Positions 44,610 to 53,492 of a stretch of DNA of 64,000 bases are shown in pieces (position 1 is the first letter of the stretch; every line of letters begins with the position of its first letter). A program made the translations under genes and the position numbers. This stretch comes from Leptolyngbya sp. Cla-17. GTDB taxonomy: Bacteria > Cyanobacteriota > Cyanobacteriia > Leptolyngbyales > Leptolyngbyaceae. The notes beneath the pieces are model-generated. The model worked only from the letters and a program-made list of their open reading frames with translations. It ran no database searches and was not told the origin of the DNA. The stretch covers positions 1,548,781 to 1,612,780 of the forward strand of contig NZ_JAEVYN010000001.1 in NCBI RefSeq assembly GCF_016807185.1. The letters run 5' to 3'.

Positions 44610-44673
44610 ACAACTCCGCTCAGTCTAGTCCATTTGCCGCTTACTCAATTTAAATTGGTATGAGAAATATTTT

Positions 44674-45939
44674 TTAGTAACGCCACGTTTTAATGACTTG
44701 ACCTTGAATGTCTTGATCCAACCAAGGCGTGTTTGAAGCAGATGATTTTAGCGAATGGGACTTTGCGAGCCAAAAGTGCTGAGGATCAAACAGGAGCATT
44801 TCTGCTGGTTGGCCGATCGCGATCTCAGGGGGCTTTTGTTGTAGGCAAATTGCGGGACGAGTACTCAAAACTGACCACAGTTTGATTGCCGTCCATAAAC
44901 CGGACTCAACAAACCGATGCCATAGTAACGGCAGCGCTAGTTCTAGCCCAATCGCGCCCGGAGGAGCTTCGGCAAAAGGCACCGTTTTTTCTTCATAGGT
45001 GTAAGGTCTGTGGTCAATCGCGATCGCATCAATCACGCCTTGATGCACTGCGTCAATCAATGCCGTTTGGTCTGCTGGAGTTCCCAAAGGCGGATCGAGC
45101 CGCAAATTTGAGTCATAGCTGGCAATCATTTGAGTGTTCAGCAGTAAATGCATCCAAGACGTGCTGGCAGTGATGGGCAAGCCCCGCTCTTTTGCTTTGC
45201 GGATCAACTCTACGCCACGCGCCGTAGAAATTCGCATCAAATGTACTGGGGTGCCAGTGGCTTCGATGCATTCTAGTAGGGCGGAAAGGGCTGCGGTTTC
45301 GGCGATCGCAGGAATGCCAGGTAGCCCAATCTGGATGGAATCCGATCCTTCGCGCATCACCCCATTGCCTGTTAGTTCTCTATCACAAGCCCACAGCATG
45401 ATGGGTTTACCCAGTGGCTGTAGATATTCCAACAGGCGGCGCACCATCATCAAGTTTTGCAACGGTTTCCCGTCGGCAAATCCAGCAATATCTGCCGTTG
45501 CCAGTTCCGCCAACTCAGTCAGTTGCTGCCCTTTGACCTCTTGGGTCAGCGCTGCCCAAGGCTGTACTAAAGGAACAGAGACAATAGACTGGAGATTAGC
45601 TTGGTCATGTAGCCATGCAATACTAGCGAGATGATCGAGGGCAGGAGCCGTGTCGGGCAAAATGGCAATGCGGGTGAAACCACCTGCCGCTGCTGCTTGC
45701 ATCAACGATTTCAGGGTTTCACGTTCTTCAAAACCGGGTTCTCCAGAGTGACTATAGAGATCGACGAGTCCAGGTGCCAAGATTAAACCAGACCCTTCGT
45801 AGATTGTCGCGTTGGATGGATAATCGGCGATCGCGTCTTCTACTGCCGTGACGATGCCATCAGTAATTAAAACATCGGCAATTCGATCCGTTTGGGAAGT
45901 CGGATCAAGCAACCGAACTTGTTTTAGAAGCTCATTCAT
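44674..45939 (-). CDS. pyrC: Dihydroorotase-like protein lacking key metal ligands
   Basis: A 421-residue type I dihydroorotase/cyclic amidohydrolase homologue. The fold is clear (LAPGLVDLYSHSGEPGFEER, then AAAAGGFTRIAILPDT, and the C-terminal IAIGQPAEMLLFDP), but the active site is eroded. The usual DxHxHxRxPG reads D60-L-Y62-S-H64-S-G66-E-P-G, losing the first His and the substrate Arg. The HxED region reads ACDREL, and the second HiSt His is Arg in VHLMRIST. DHRPY keeps Asp and His. It may be a non-catalytic PyrC' that scaffolds aspartate transcarbamoylase, as in some bacteria. The symbol is by homology only. Confidence 0.8.
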   Translation of the reverse strand: MNELLKQVRLLDPTSQTDRIADVLITDGIVTAVEDAIADYPSNATIYEGSGLILAPGLVDLYSHSGEPGFEERETLKSLMQAAAAGGFTRIAILPDTAPALDHLASIAWLHDQANLQSIVSVPLVQPWAALTQEVKGQQLTELAELATADIAGFADGKPLQNLMMVRRLLEYLQPLGKPIMLWACDRELTGNGVMREGSDSIQIGLPGIPAIAETAALSALLECIEATGTPVHLMRISTARGVELIRKAKERGLPITASTSWMHLLLNTQMIASYDSNLRLDPPLGTPADQTALIDAVHQGVIDAIAIDHRPYTYEEKTVPFAEAPPGAIGLELALPLLWHRFVESGLWTAIKLWSVLSTRPAICLQQKPPEIAIGQPAEMLLFDPQHFWLAKSHSLKSSASNTPWLDQDIQGQVIKTWRY

Positions 45940-45954
45940 TCATACCTCAGCACT

Positions 45955-47304
45955 TTATAAAGCTCCTGCTGCCGTCTTATCCAATACACCGCCATCCAAG
46001 TGTGCTGTGATGTTCATTGCCATCATCACAGGCGGTTGATCTGCCGCTGCATAGTCAATCACGCTAACGGCTCCATTGCCTTGCTTGAAGCTCCAAAAGC
46101 GATTAGGCTCCAATCCCAACACGTAGCAGAGAATCGCTTTGTTTACGGCATCATGGGCAACAACCAGGGTAGTTCCCGGTTTAGGCTGGTTGACCGCCGC
46201 TTGGACGATCTCATCCCAGGCAGTCGTGGCGCGATCCCACACTTGCTGTAGATTTTCTCCCGCTGGCATTTGCACCACTTCTGGCGTTTGCTGCCAACGC
46301 TGTAGTTCTCCGGGAAACTCTTGTTCAATTTCGCTTTCTAGCTTGCCTTCCCACAATCCATGGCTAATTTCCTTTAAATTGTCCTCAAAGTCCAACGCCA
46401 CATCCGGATGATGCTGCAAAATGACTTCTGCTGTTTCCTTAGGGCGCAGCATGGGACTGGTGATGGCATGGTCAATCGGGATGGCTTTTAGGAATTCTGC
46501 CGCCTGGTTTGACTGCGATCGCCCATTGTCATTCAACGGCACATCAATCTGTCCTTGAAAGCGCTTCTGGCGGTTCCACTCCGTTTCGCCGTGGCGCACC
46601 AGCAATAGGCGCGTATGATAGCCTTGCTTCGGATTGGGCAGGGGTTCGCCTAAGTGCGCGGTTTGGTTTAACGATTCCACCTGCACCAAATCACCCCATC
46701 CTCCGGCAAAGTTGAGGACGCTGATACCGCAATTGGACTGCTGAACTGCCTGATAGCCGCTAGCGTTTAGCCCGATCGCCGTGCCAATGAGTGCCCGATT
46801 AATGCCGCTGTGGGCAACAAGCAGCACCGTTTGATTCCCGTGATTCGGGAGAAACTCTTGCCAAAACTGCTGGGCGCGATCGAATAGCTCTACTACTGGA
46901 AAATACTCCGCCGTTTCGCCATTCTCCTGGGGAATCATCATGCTCAATTTGTGAGGATAATTCTTCCACTGCTCATATTCATTGGGATATATTTTTTCAA
47001 CATCGCCAAACAGCATTCCTTCCCACAGCATCAAATTGATTTCTTTCAGGCTGTCAACCGGCTGCAGGGGCACTTTTGGCGCAGTTTTTAAGTGGGTAAG
47101 CACAATTTCTGCGGTGTCTTTTGCACGGCGTAAAGTGCTGCTATAAACGGCATCAAACGAAATTTCACTGAGCGCCTCTCCTACCTGATGCGCCATCGCC
47201 TGCCCTTGATCGGTCAGGGTTGATTCATCCAAAAAACCCTGCACTCGACGCTCAACGTTGAAGCTGCTTTCACCGTGACGAACCAAAATGACACGAGTAA
47301 CCAT
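45955..47304 (-). CDS. Two-domain histidine phosphatase (phosphoglycerate mutase-like)
   Basis: The protein is 449 residues from ATG 47304 (an in-frame start at 47376 adds 24 without similarity). It is a tandem of two histidine-phosphatase domains: domain 1 starts VILVRHGESSFNVERRVQG (about residue 4) and domain 2 LLLVRHGETEWNRQKRFQG (about 232). Each has the RHG phosphohistidine motif, a later SPMLRPKETAEVI or SSTLRRAKDTAEI block and a distal His (VAHSGINRAL and VAHDAVNKAIL). Each domain matches single-domain phosphatases of about 210 residues. The true substrate is uncertain. Stop lies 16 bp before the dihydroorotase-like ATG, so the pair forms an operon. Confidence 0.9.
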   Translation of the reverse strand: MVTRVILVRHGESSFNVERRVQGFLDESTLTDQGQAMAHQVGEALSEISFDAVYSSTLRRAKDTAEIVLTHLKTAPKVPLQPVDSLKEINLMLWEGMLFGDVEKIYPNEYEQWKNYPHKLSMMIPQENGETAEYFPVVELFDRAQQFWQEFLPNHGNQTVLLVAHSGINRALIGTAIGLNASGYQAVQQSNCGISVLNFAGGWGDLVQVESLNQTAHLGEPLPNPKQGYHTRLLLVRHGETEWNRQKRFQGQIDVPLNDNGRSQSNQAAEFLKAIPIDHAITSPMLRPKETAEVILQHHPDVALDFEDNLKEISHGLWEGKLESEIEQEFPGELQRWQQTPEVVQMPAGENLQQVWDRATTAWDEIVQAAVNQPKPGTTLVVAHDAVNKAILCYVLGLEPNRFWSFKQGNGAVSVIDYAAADQPPVMMAMNITAHLDGGVLDKTAAGAL

Positions 47305-47549
47305 ATGAGGAAGTGGGAATAAGAATTTTGGATTAAAGTGGTTGCGATGAATTTGCGATCGCTTAGCCAGATGCATTCTACCCTGTTCCCATGCTCTACT
47401 TGAATCCAGTCATTTTTCCAAAGTGCGTTTTGGCTGCGCTCGATGCTCTCCAGGCGATTGCCGATTTTATTCCTCGTGTGCCATTCGTCCCTTGCTAATC
47501 GCTAATCGCCATTTCCTGTACCCTAGATCCATAGCAATCTGAGGATTTC

Positions 47550-49076
47550 ATGACGATTAAGCGGGTGATTTTGGTAACGCTGACGGTATTGGCAATCTTT
47601 CTTATGGGGCAAGATTTGCTGAGTAGCTGGAATCAGCCCCAAGTCCAAAGCCGTTTGGAACTGTACCAAACCAATTTATTGTTACGGGCTACAGAGCTAC
47701 AGGAGAGCGATCCAACTATGGATACTGCTCGGAAGGCATTACTGGGCGCAGAGCCAACAAAAAATGCTTTGAAGCAATATCAAGACGTGCAGCAGCAGGT
47801 GCAGCAGACTTTAAAGCAGACGCAATCCCTTTTAGCAACCGATTCAAGCAATAAAGCCCAATTAGAATCTTTGGGGCAAACTGAACGAAAGCTGACTCGT
47901 TTGCTTACAGAACTGAATCTGAAGCTGGGAATTCTGCGATCGCAGCAGGGAGAAGCAGCTCTTGCCCAAAAAGAATGGGATACCGTCATTCAGCAGGCAG
48001 AAGCAGACTCTGGACTCGAACCTTTGGCGGCAACAGCGGTAGTTTTACAAGGGCTGTGGGCGGAGTCGCCTCAGTTGCTTCCCAATGCAGAACCTCAGAT
48101 TCAAAAAAACCTGGATGGCTGGTTTCGTGATCGCGCGCTGACTCAGCTATACACGCTGCAACAGCGTTCCTCTGATTTGCAAGCTTTAGCAATAACTGAA
48201 CAACAAGCCGCAGAAAAAGCTTTAACCAGTTTGGCGATCGTGGGCGGTATTCCAGTTTTGAGTTGCGTGATTGGCACTGGACTACTCATTTTTGCGATCG
48301 GGCAGTGGGTTTTGCAGCGCAAGCAAGCTATTCTCTCCATCGAAACCCTGGAACCGTGGATAACCCCGTGGGATGGCGAAACCATTTGGCAGGTGTTGAT
48401 TTTGGGCTTTTTTATGGTGGGTCAGATCGCCTTACCCATTCTGCTAGCAGTGCTGCAACAGCAAACAGGGCTGAATCCCTCTAGCTTTGGAGAACAGGGC
48501 AGAGCCTTATTTATTTTGTTCAATTATGTGCTGTTGGCAGCCGGTGGATTGGGTGTGCTGTACTGGTCGATCCAATCCTATCTGCCATTGCCAGAAGATT
48601 GGTTTCGCATCAACTTAAAAGGCAACTGGTTTTGGTGGGGGTTGGGCGGCTATTTTGCAGCGTTGCCGTTAGTGATTGTGGTATCGCTCGTGAACCAAAA
48701 AATTTGGCAAGGACGAGGTGGAAGCAATCCCATTTTACCGATCGCCCTAGAAGGAAAAAATAGCTTTGCCCTGGCAATCTTTTTTGTCACCGCCGCGATC
48801 GCCGCTCCCATTTTTGAAGAAATTTTGTTTCGGGGCTTTTTGCTGTCTTCCTTAACTCGCTACTTCCCGGTTTGGGGCGCAATCATTCTCAGCAGCTTTC
48901 TGTTTGCTGTTGCCCATCTCAGCCTATCGGAGGTGCTGCCGCTAATGACTTTAGGCATGGTGCTAGGCTTTGTCTACTCGCGATCGCGCAACTTGCTTTC
49001 ATCTATGCTGCTCCATAGTTTATGGAATAGCGGCACCCTACTGAGCCTGTTTGTCCTCGGCTCAGGTCAAGGATAA
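47550..49076 (+). CDS. CPBP-family intramembrane glutamic endopeptidase
   Basis: A 508-residue membrane protein. One N-terminal helix (about 8-25) precedes a periplasmic or cytosolic Gln/Leu-rich coiled region (about 30-225) that binds no known domain. The C-terminal part (about 225-508) has eight or so helices with the CPBP (Abi/CAAX) motifs: APIFEEILFRGFLL with the catalytic Glu-Glu and Arg, FLFAVAHLSLSEVLPLMTLG with the metal-like His, and LLSSMLLHSLWNS with the second His. Known relatives cleave CAAX-type or bacteriocin substrates; this substrate is unknown. Confidence 0.9.
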   Translation: MTIKRVILVTLTVLAIFLMGQDLLSSWNQPQVQSRLELYQTNLLLRATELQESDPTMDTARKALLGAEPTKNALKQYQDVQQQVQQTLKQTQSLLATDSSNKAQLESLGQTERKLTRLLTELNLKLGILRSQQGEAALAQKEWDTVIQQAEADSGLEPLAATAVVLQGLWAESPQLLPNAEPQIQKNLDGWFRDRALTQLYTLQQRSSDLQALAITEQQAAEKALTSLAIVGGIPVLSCVIGTGLLIFAIGQWVLQRKQAILSIETLEPWITPWDGETIWQVLILGFFMVGQIALPILLAVLQQQTGLNPSSFGEQGRALFILFNYVLLAAGGLGVLYWSIQSYLPLPEDWFRINLKGNWFWWGLGGYFAALPLVIVVSLVNQKIWQGRGGSNPILPIALEGKNSFALAIFFVTAAIAAPIFEEILFRGFLLSSLTRYFPVWGAIILSSFLFAVAHLSLSEVLPLMTLGMVLGFVYSRSRNLLSSMLLHSLWNSGTLLSLFVLGSGQG

Positions 49077-49112
49077 TTAGCCGATAGCCCCAATTTTCTT
49101 ATTCCTTAATCT

Positions 49113-49409
49113 CTAACTCCAATCATCCCGTTTAGAGCTTTGCCCCCGATATACCTGGGCAATCGCGTGGATTTGACGAGTTTTTTCAAACAGGCCAGCT
49201 TCTGTTAAATCCCATTGTTCCAGTACCTTATCTAAATCGGTTTGAATGTCTCTGGCACCAGGAAAGCCTCGATAGCGAACGCGGAGACGGGCTAGTTCCA
49301 CCAAGTTGTGGTCTGTAGGGTCACTGGCCGCCAGTAAAGTATCCACAGTTTGGCGATCAAGTTTCCATTGAGGATGCTGTTGGTCTTTAAATTCGGTTGC
49401 TTGACTCAC
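49113..49409 (-). CDS. DUF3288 family protein
   Basis: The protein is 98 residues from GTG 49409, which has AGGAA about 11 bases upstream; a TTG at 49445 gives 110 residues. The family pattern is complete: KDQQHPQWKLDRQTVDTLL, PTDHNLVELARLRVRYRGFP followed by GARDIQTDLD, LEQWDLTEAGLFEKTRQIH. DUF3288 is a small cyanobacteria/plastid-specific soluble protein of unknown function. It is convergent with the CPBP gene (36 bp between stops). Confidence 0.88.
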   Translation of the reverse strand: MSQATEFKDQQHPQWKLDRQTVDTLLAASDPTDHNLVELARLRVRYRGFPGARDIQTDLDKVLEQWDLTEAGLFEKTRQIHAIAQVYRGQSSKRDDWS

Positions 49410-49737
49410 AGTTTTACTATTCCTGCATAAAGTTTTAGTCTGCAATGGGTCAGTTCACGAGCGATCGTCAACAGACAAAACATGTTACTTTCCCAGCTTT
49501 GGCAAAGTACAGTGCTGATAAAATTAAAATTACATACACTACATACATCACAAGATGTGCAACTTTTCTTAGACACTTAAAAATGCAGCTTTATTCCGCA
49601 GGAGAGAGGATTTGAAATTTTTGCAGGTGCAAAATTATGAATTTGTAGTTGTAATTCAATTGTTGCAGTAGACTGACTACAGAAAATTGTGGACGCTTCA
49701 ATTTTTTCTCGTTTGATTTAGGAGTAATGCACGGCGG
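49410..49737. other. AT-rich spacer between DUF3288 and ftsL-like genes
   Basis: No gene was found. The stretch lies between divergent genes and probably contains the promoter of the FtsL-like/ftsI pair. AT-rich with several T-runs; no defined boxes identified. Confidence 0.45.
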
Positions 49738-50316
49738 ATGGCAACAGCACTGAGATCTCAACGACCTACACCCCGCGATTCCCATAGGGATCGTCTCACG
49801 AATCGCCAAGCTGCACTGCGTCGGAAAACTCACCTTCAGCCTGTCCATAGCGCTACTTTAGAGCGCAGCAGTCAATCCTTTAAACCTCCTTTATCAACTG
49901 TTTCACCTACATCCACTCAATCAGCAGTTCGTAAACTTCCCACTGCTCGTCCTTTTCCAAATTGGTTGCGCTTACTCATACAGGCTCAGCGCGGTTCTTT
50001 GATAGTCACTTTCACATTAGTTGTAGCTACGTTGGTGATGTATGGCGGCACTGTTTATATGCAGCAGCTTTGGAGTAAAGAATATCGCAAGCTAAAAACC
50101 ATGCAGCGCAGTGAGCGCCAAATGTTAGCTGCTAGTGAAGTGTTAAAAAATCAAATTATTCAGCAGGCAGAAAGCCCTAATTCAGGGTTGGTTAATAAAT
50201 CCTCACAGCACACTCTAGTGTTGGAATCGTCTCCGCTCCGTACTGTTAAGCCAGTAGCCGTGCCTATTTTGATCAAAGCTGAGGCATCGGCAAATATGCC
50301 GCCCTTAGGATATTAG
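49738..50316 (+). CDS. FtsL-like divisome membrane protein (putative)
   Basis: A 192-residue bitopic protein that I assign by architecture and position. A basic, Ser/Thr-rich cytoplasmic part (1-80) leads to one membrane helix (about 90-112, GSLIVTFTLVVATLVMYGGT) and a short coiled coil in the periplasm (LKTMQRSERQMLAASEVLKN, about 120-140). A disordered tail follows. It precedes ftsI by 11 bp, as FtsL does in most bacteria. FtsL recruits and activates the FtsW-FtsI septal synthase. FtsL sequences diverge widely, so direct similarity is weak. Confidence 0.7.
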   Translation: MATALRSQRPTPRDSHRDRLTNRQAALRRKTHLQPVHSATLERSSQSFKPPLSTVSPTSTQSAVRKLPTARPFPNWLRLLIQAQRGSLIVTFTLVVATLVMYGGTVYMQQLWSKEYRKLKTMQRSERQMLAASEVLKNQIIQQAESPNSGLVNKSSQHTLVLESSPLRTVKPVAVPILIKAEASANMPPLGY

Positions 50317-50327
50317 GATGCTTCGCA

Positions 50328-52082
50328 ATGGCTAGTCCTTATTCCTTCCGAAAACCCCGCGCTCGAAATCGCCCATCTCCTAAACAATCTAAATTTTTTT
50401 TGTGGGTAAATTCGCTTAACTTTCGAGCCGTGTTGGTATGGGGGTTGCTGATTGCGGCAATGGGTGCCCTGGTTATCAATTTATTCTACGTTCAGATTGT
50501 GCAAGGTAAGTTGCTGCGTGGAATTGCTCAAAGCCAACAGGTAACGCAAATCCGTCCCTTTATGCCACGCCGCAACATCGTGGATAGAGATGGAAATATT
50601 TTGGCGCTCGATCGCCCTGTATTTACACTCTTTGCTCACCCTAAGCTGTTTAAACTCTCAAAAGAAGAGGTTGCTGAGAAGCTTTCTCCGATCATGGAGC
50701 GCCCTGTTGCTAGTTTGATCAAGCAATTTAATGAAGGAGATACGGGCATTCGGATCGAATACTCGCTGATTGAAGATATTTCCAACCGCATTATTGATTT
50801 GCGGTTGGATGGCTTGGAGCTAATTCCTCATCAACAACGGCTCTATCCTCACAAAGAAGTGGCTGCTGATATCGTCGGCTTTGTAGATGGCGAACATGTT
50901 GGGCAAGCGGGGTTAGAACTCAGTCAGCAAAACATTTTGACCCGCCCCAGTCAAGAAATTAAGCTGCGCCAAATGGGGGATGGCTCTCTCATGCCTGACC
51001 AGATTCCAACGGGCTTTCTTAACCAGGATGATTTGCAGCTACGGCTAACCCTAGATACTCGCTTGCAGCGAGCGGTGCAGCCAATTCTAAAGAAGCATGT
51101 CCTTAAAGCCGGTGCTAAGAAAGGCACGGTGATTGTGATGGATGCCTACACGGGGGAACTGACGACACTGGCATCTTACCCATCCTATGACCCTAACCAG
51201 TATTACAAAGCTGAGCCAGAGCGCTACAAAACATGGGCCATTACAGATTTATATGAACCAGGATCTACGTTTAAGCCGATCATTGTGGCGATCGCGCTTG
51301 AAAATAAAACTATCCAGCCTGACACTCTAATTTACAATCCGAGCGCTATCACCATCGACGAATGGCCTATTACAGGCGGTAGCGGCGGTAGTGAAACCGT
51401 CAACGACATTGTGATTAATTCTTACAACGTTGGCATGGTGCATATCGTAGATACTCTAAAACCAGAGGTCTACTATGCGTGGCTAAGACGACTGGGTATG
51501 GGTGGAATCGTTGGGGTAGATTTACCCTCCGAAAGTCCGGGACAGTTCAAATCTCGCAAAAGCTTTGTTGAGAACCGGATTGATCGAGCCGTGACGTCGT
51601 TTGGTCAAGGGTTTTCCCTCACAGCGATGAAATTAGTTCAGCTTCATGCCACGATTGCGAATGGCGGCAAATTAGTCACTCCTCACGTCATCCAAGGATT
51701 GTTTGACAGCAAAGGACGGCTCTATTGGCGACCCGGCCTTCCCTCCCAGCGGCAAGTGTTTTCTCCGACAACCACCAAAGCCATTCTGCCGATGATGGAG
51801 GGGGTCGTAACGCAAGGAACGGGAAAAGCGGCACAGCTTCCGGGTTATCACGTTGCTGGAAAGACCGGAACGTCGCAAAAGGCAAATGGGTTTGGTGGAT
51901 ATTCGGAAAGCGCTTATGTCACCAGTTTTGTTTCAATCTTTCCTGCTGACAAACCTCGTTATGTTGTGCTTGCCGTGATCGACGAGCCTGCTGGAGGAGG
52001 ATATGGTGGCACGATCGCCGCTCCCGTTGTGAAAGAAGTTTTGCAAGCCCTCACGGCATTAGAAAATATTCCTCCCTCCTAA
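50328..52082 (+). CDS. ftsI: Peptidoglycan D,D-transpeptidase FtsI (PBP3/PBP2-type)
   Basis: A class B penicillin-binding protein of 584 residues. It has a cytoplasmic Arg/Lys-rich tail (1-30), one membrane helix (about 36-58), a PBP dimerisation domain (about 70-225, starting FMPRRNIVDRDGNILALDRP) and a transpeptidase domain (about 255-575) with EPGSTFKPI (Ser313, Lys316), NSYNVGMV and HVAGKTGTSQ. It crosslinks septal peptidoglycan in cell division. The upstream FtsL-like gene overlaps nearly, supporting the division role. The next sequence downstream is IS630 element 2. Confidence 0.94.
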   Translation: MASPYSFRKPRARNRPSPKQSKFFLWVNSLNFRAVLVWGLLIAAMGALVINLFYVQIVQGKLLRGIAQSQQVTQIRPFMPRRNIVDRDGNILALDRPVFTLFAHPKLFKLSKEEVAEKLSPIMERPVASLIKQFNEGDTGIRIEYSLIEDISNRIIDLRLDGLELIPHQQRLYPHKEVAADIVGFVDGEHVGQAGLELSQQNILTRPSQEIKLRQMGDGSLMPDQIPTGFLNQDDLQLRLTLDTRLQRAVQPILKKHVLKAGAKKGTVIVMDAYTGELTTLASYPSYDPNQYYKAEPERYKTWAITDLYEPGSTFKPIIVAIALENKTIQPDTLIYNPSAITIDEWPITGGSGGSETVNDIVINSYNVGMVHIVDTLKPEVYYAWLRRLGMGGIVGVDLPSESPGQFKSRKSFVENRIDRAVTSFGQGFSLTAMKLVQLHATIANGGKLVTPHVIQGLFDSKGRLYWRPGLPSQRQVFSPTTTKAILPMMEGVVTQGTGKAAQLPGYHVAGKTGTSQKANGFGGYSESAYVTSFVSIFPADKPRYVVLAVIDEPAGGGYGGTIAAPVVKEVLQALTALENIPPS

Positions 52083-52156
52083 TGCTCCTGATGAGATCTT
52101 GTAAGCATGTTAGAAGGCGCAAGCTAGGTGTAAAAAAGATCGTTAACTGATACTAA

Positions 52157-53319
52157 TACGGAATTGCGGAAGGCAGTACTTTTTGACCAGATTAAATTGC
52201 TTGAATCCAATCAAAGCCCACTTTGCCTTGAACTATCACAGGATGCTGCATCAACCATTGGCACCGCTTGACTAAGACATCCTCTAAAGCATCAAGATTG
52301 TCAAACACTTGATTAGCGATTGCTTCGCGCAGCAAAGACCAGACACATTCAGTGGGTTGCAGTTGGAGGGTATAGGGCAATAGCGGGTAGAAGAAAATGC
52401 CGGGGGGCACCTGAAGTTTTTGGCTCATATGCCACGCGGCCTGATCAACCAATAGAATGATCAACTGCTGACGATGGGGATTGACCTGAGCCGCAAATAG
52501 CTCTAACGCCATCTGCATCATGGAGACATTGGCACGGGGCAATAAAAGGAAGTAGCTCGCTCCAGTGGCAGGATGGACAAAACCATAGGTGTAGACCCAT
52601 TGATAGCGGCGAGAATGATGCGCTGATGGGCGTTCTCCTATGGGTGCCCAAACCCGCCTGACAATGGGTTGCAAGCCTAATCGAGCTTCGTCTTCCGCCC
52701 AAATTACAATCTCCCGATTGGGAAACAACGAGCGCAACCACGCCACATGACCTGCTAATCCTGCTTTGAACTCTGCTTGCTGCTCAAGGGTTGCGCTTTG
52801 ATGATGCACCGGACGCGGCACCTGCAAGCTCAACCCCAAACGTCGTAGATACTTCCAGGCTGTTGAGGGGTGTAAGCAAATGCCAAAGTAGGTTTCGATA
52901 TACTCCCCAACTTTCGGTCCACTCCAGAGTCCGCCATCATCCGGGGCACTCTGTAAGCGTTGCCGCAATAGCCGTTGCTGTTCATCACTTAAAGCCAACC
53001 GATTGCCCCCAGGGTTCAAGCGTTGCCGATTGACTAGTCCGACCGCACCCTCGGCGTTGTAGCGACGGGCAATTTTCCGCACTCCACTACAACTGAGTCC
53101 ACAAATCTCAGCGGTTTGTTCGATGCTCATCGGAGTCTTTGGATGACTGAGCAATCGAATCACCAACCAACGGTTTTTCTCGCCAGCATCTTGGCACTGA
53201 ACATACCGCTGAGTTAGATCTGCGTAGTCTAGATGAGGGCTAATTTGAGTGCGGGGTCGAGGCATGGACAGAGTACCTTTTTCATCTTGCTAAATGATAC
53301 TCCCCTACTCAATTCCGTA
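52157..53319 (-). mobile_element. IS630-family element 2 (single ORF)
   Basis: An element of about 1.16 kb with inverted repeats TACGGAATTG / CAATTCCGTA extending imperfectly over 22 bp (18 of 22 match). The outermost TA on each side is the target dinucleotide. It carries one intact transposase and ends about 75 bp past ftsI. Element 3 begins some 155 bp to the right. Confidence 0.9.
52192..53265 (-). CDS. IS630-family transposase (intact)
   Basis: A 357-residue transposase in a single frame. N-terminal helix-turn-helix (MSIEQTAEICGLSCSGVRKI, then RRYNAEGAVGLVNRQ), a winged-helix region (GLWSGPKVGEYIETYFGICL) and a DDE catalytic domain: Asp in IWAEDEARLGLQP, Asp in ILLVDQAAWHMS and Glu in LQPTECVWSLLREA. 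Domains are complete and no stop interrupts them, so the copy is probably active. Confidence 0.93.
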   Translation of the reverse strand: MPRPRTQISPHLDYADLTQRYVQCQDAGEKNRWLVIRLLSHPKTPMSIEQTAEICGLSCSGVRKIARRYNAEGAVGLVNRQRLNPGGNRLALSDEQQRLLRQRLQSAPDDGGLWSGPKVGEYIETYFGICLHPSTAWKYLRRLGLSLQVPRPVHHQSATLEQQAEFKAGLAGHVAWLRSLFPNREIVIWAEDEARLGLQPIVRRVWAPIGERPSAHHSRRYQWVYTYGFVHPATGASYFLLLPRANVSMMQMALELFAAQVNPHRQQLIILLVDQAAWHMSQKLQVPPGIFFYPLLPYTLQLQPTECVWSLLREAIANQVFDNLDALEDVLVKRCQWLMQHPVIVQGKVGFDWIQAI

Positions 53320-53492
53320 TAATATCCACTTTCAGCGCATAGTGGTTCAGTCTCCTATCCCGTCGTTTTTAGAATTTGATCACACCCAAACCACCCAGCG
53401 ATTGAATTTTCTGCTTTCCGTAGGTGCAGACTGTTGGCTTGAGCAAGGCATTCGGCATAGAAAGTACAGAAATATAGCAGTCGAGTGGAAGG

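Larger units (their letters stand above)
43517..44658 (-). mobile_element. IS630-family element 1
   Basis: An insertion sequence of about 1.14 kb bounded by perfect inverted repeats CCAATTTAAA / TTTAAATTGG and flanked by TA on both sides (43515-43516 and 44659-44660), the IS630 target duplication. It carries a two-frame transposase on minus. It sits 13 bp downstream of the stop of the dihydroorotase-like gene. The distal transposase stop codon lies within the left inverted repeat. Confidence 0.9.

Noticed and set aside
53320..53472. Sequence between IS elements 2 and 3
   Set aside because: A plus-strand frame is open but short and I recognise nothing; not called a gene.
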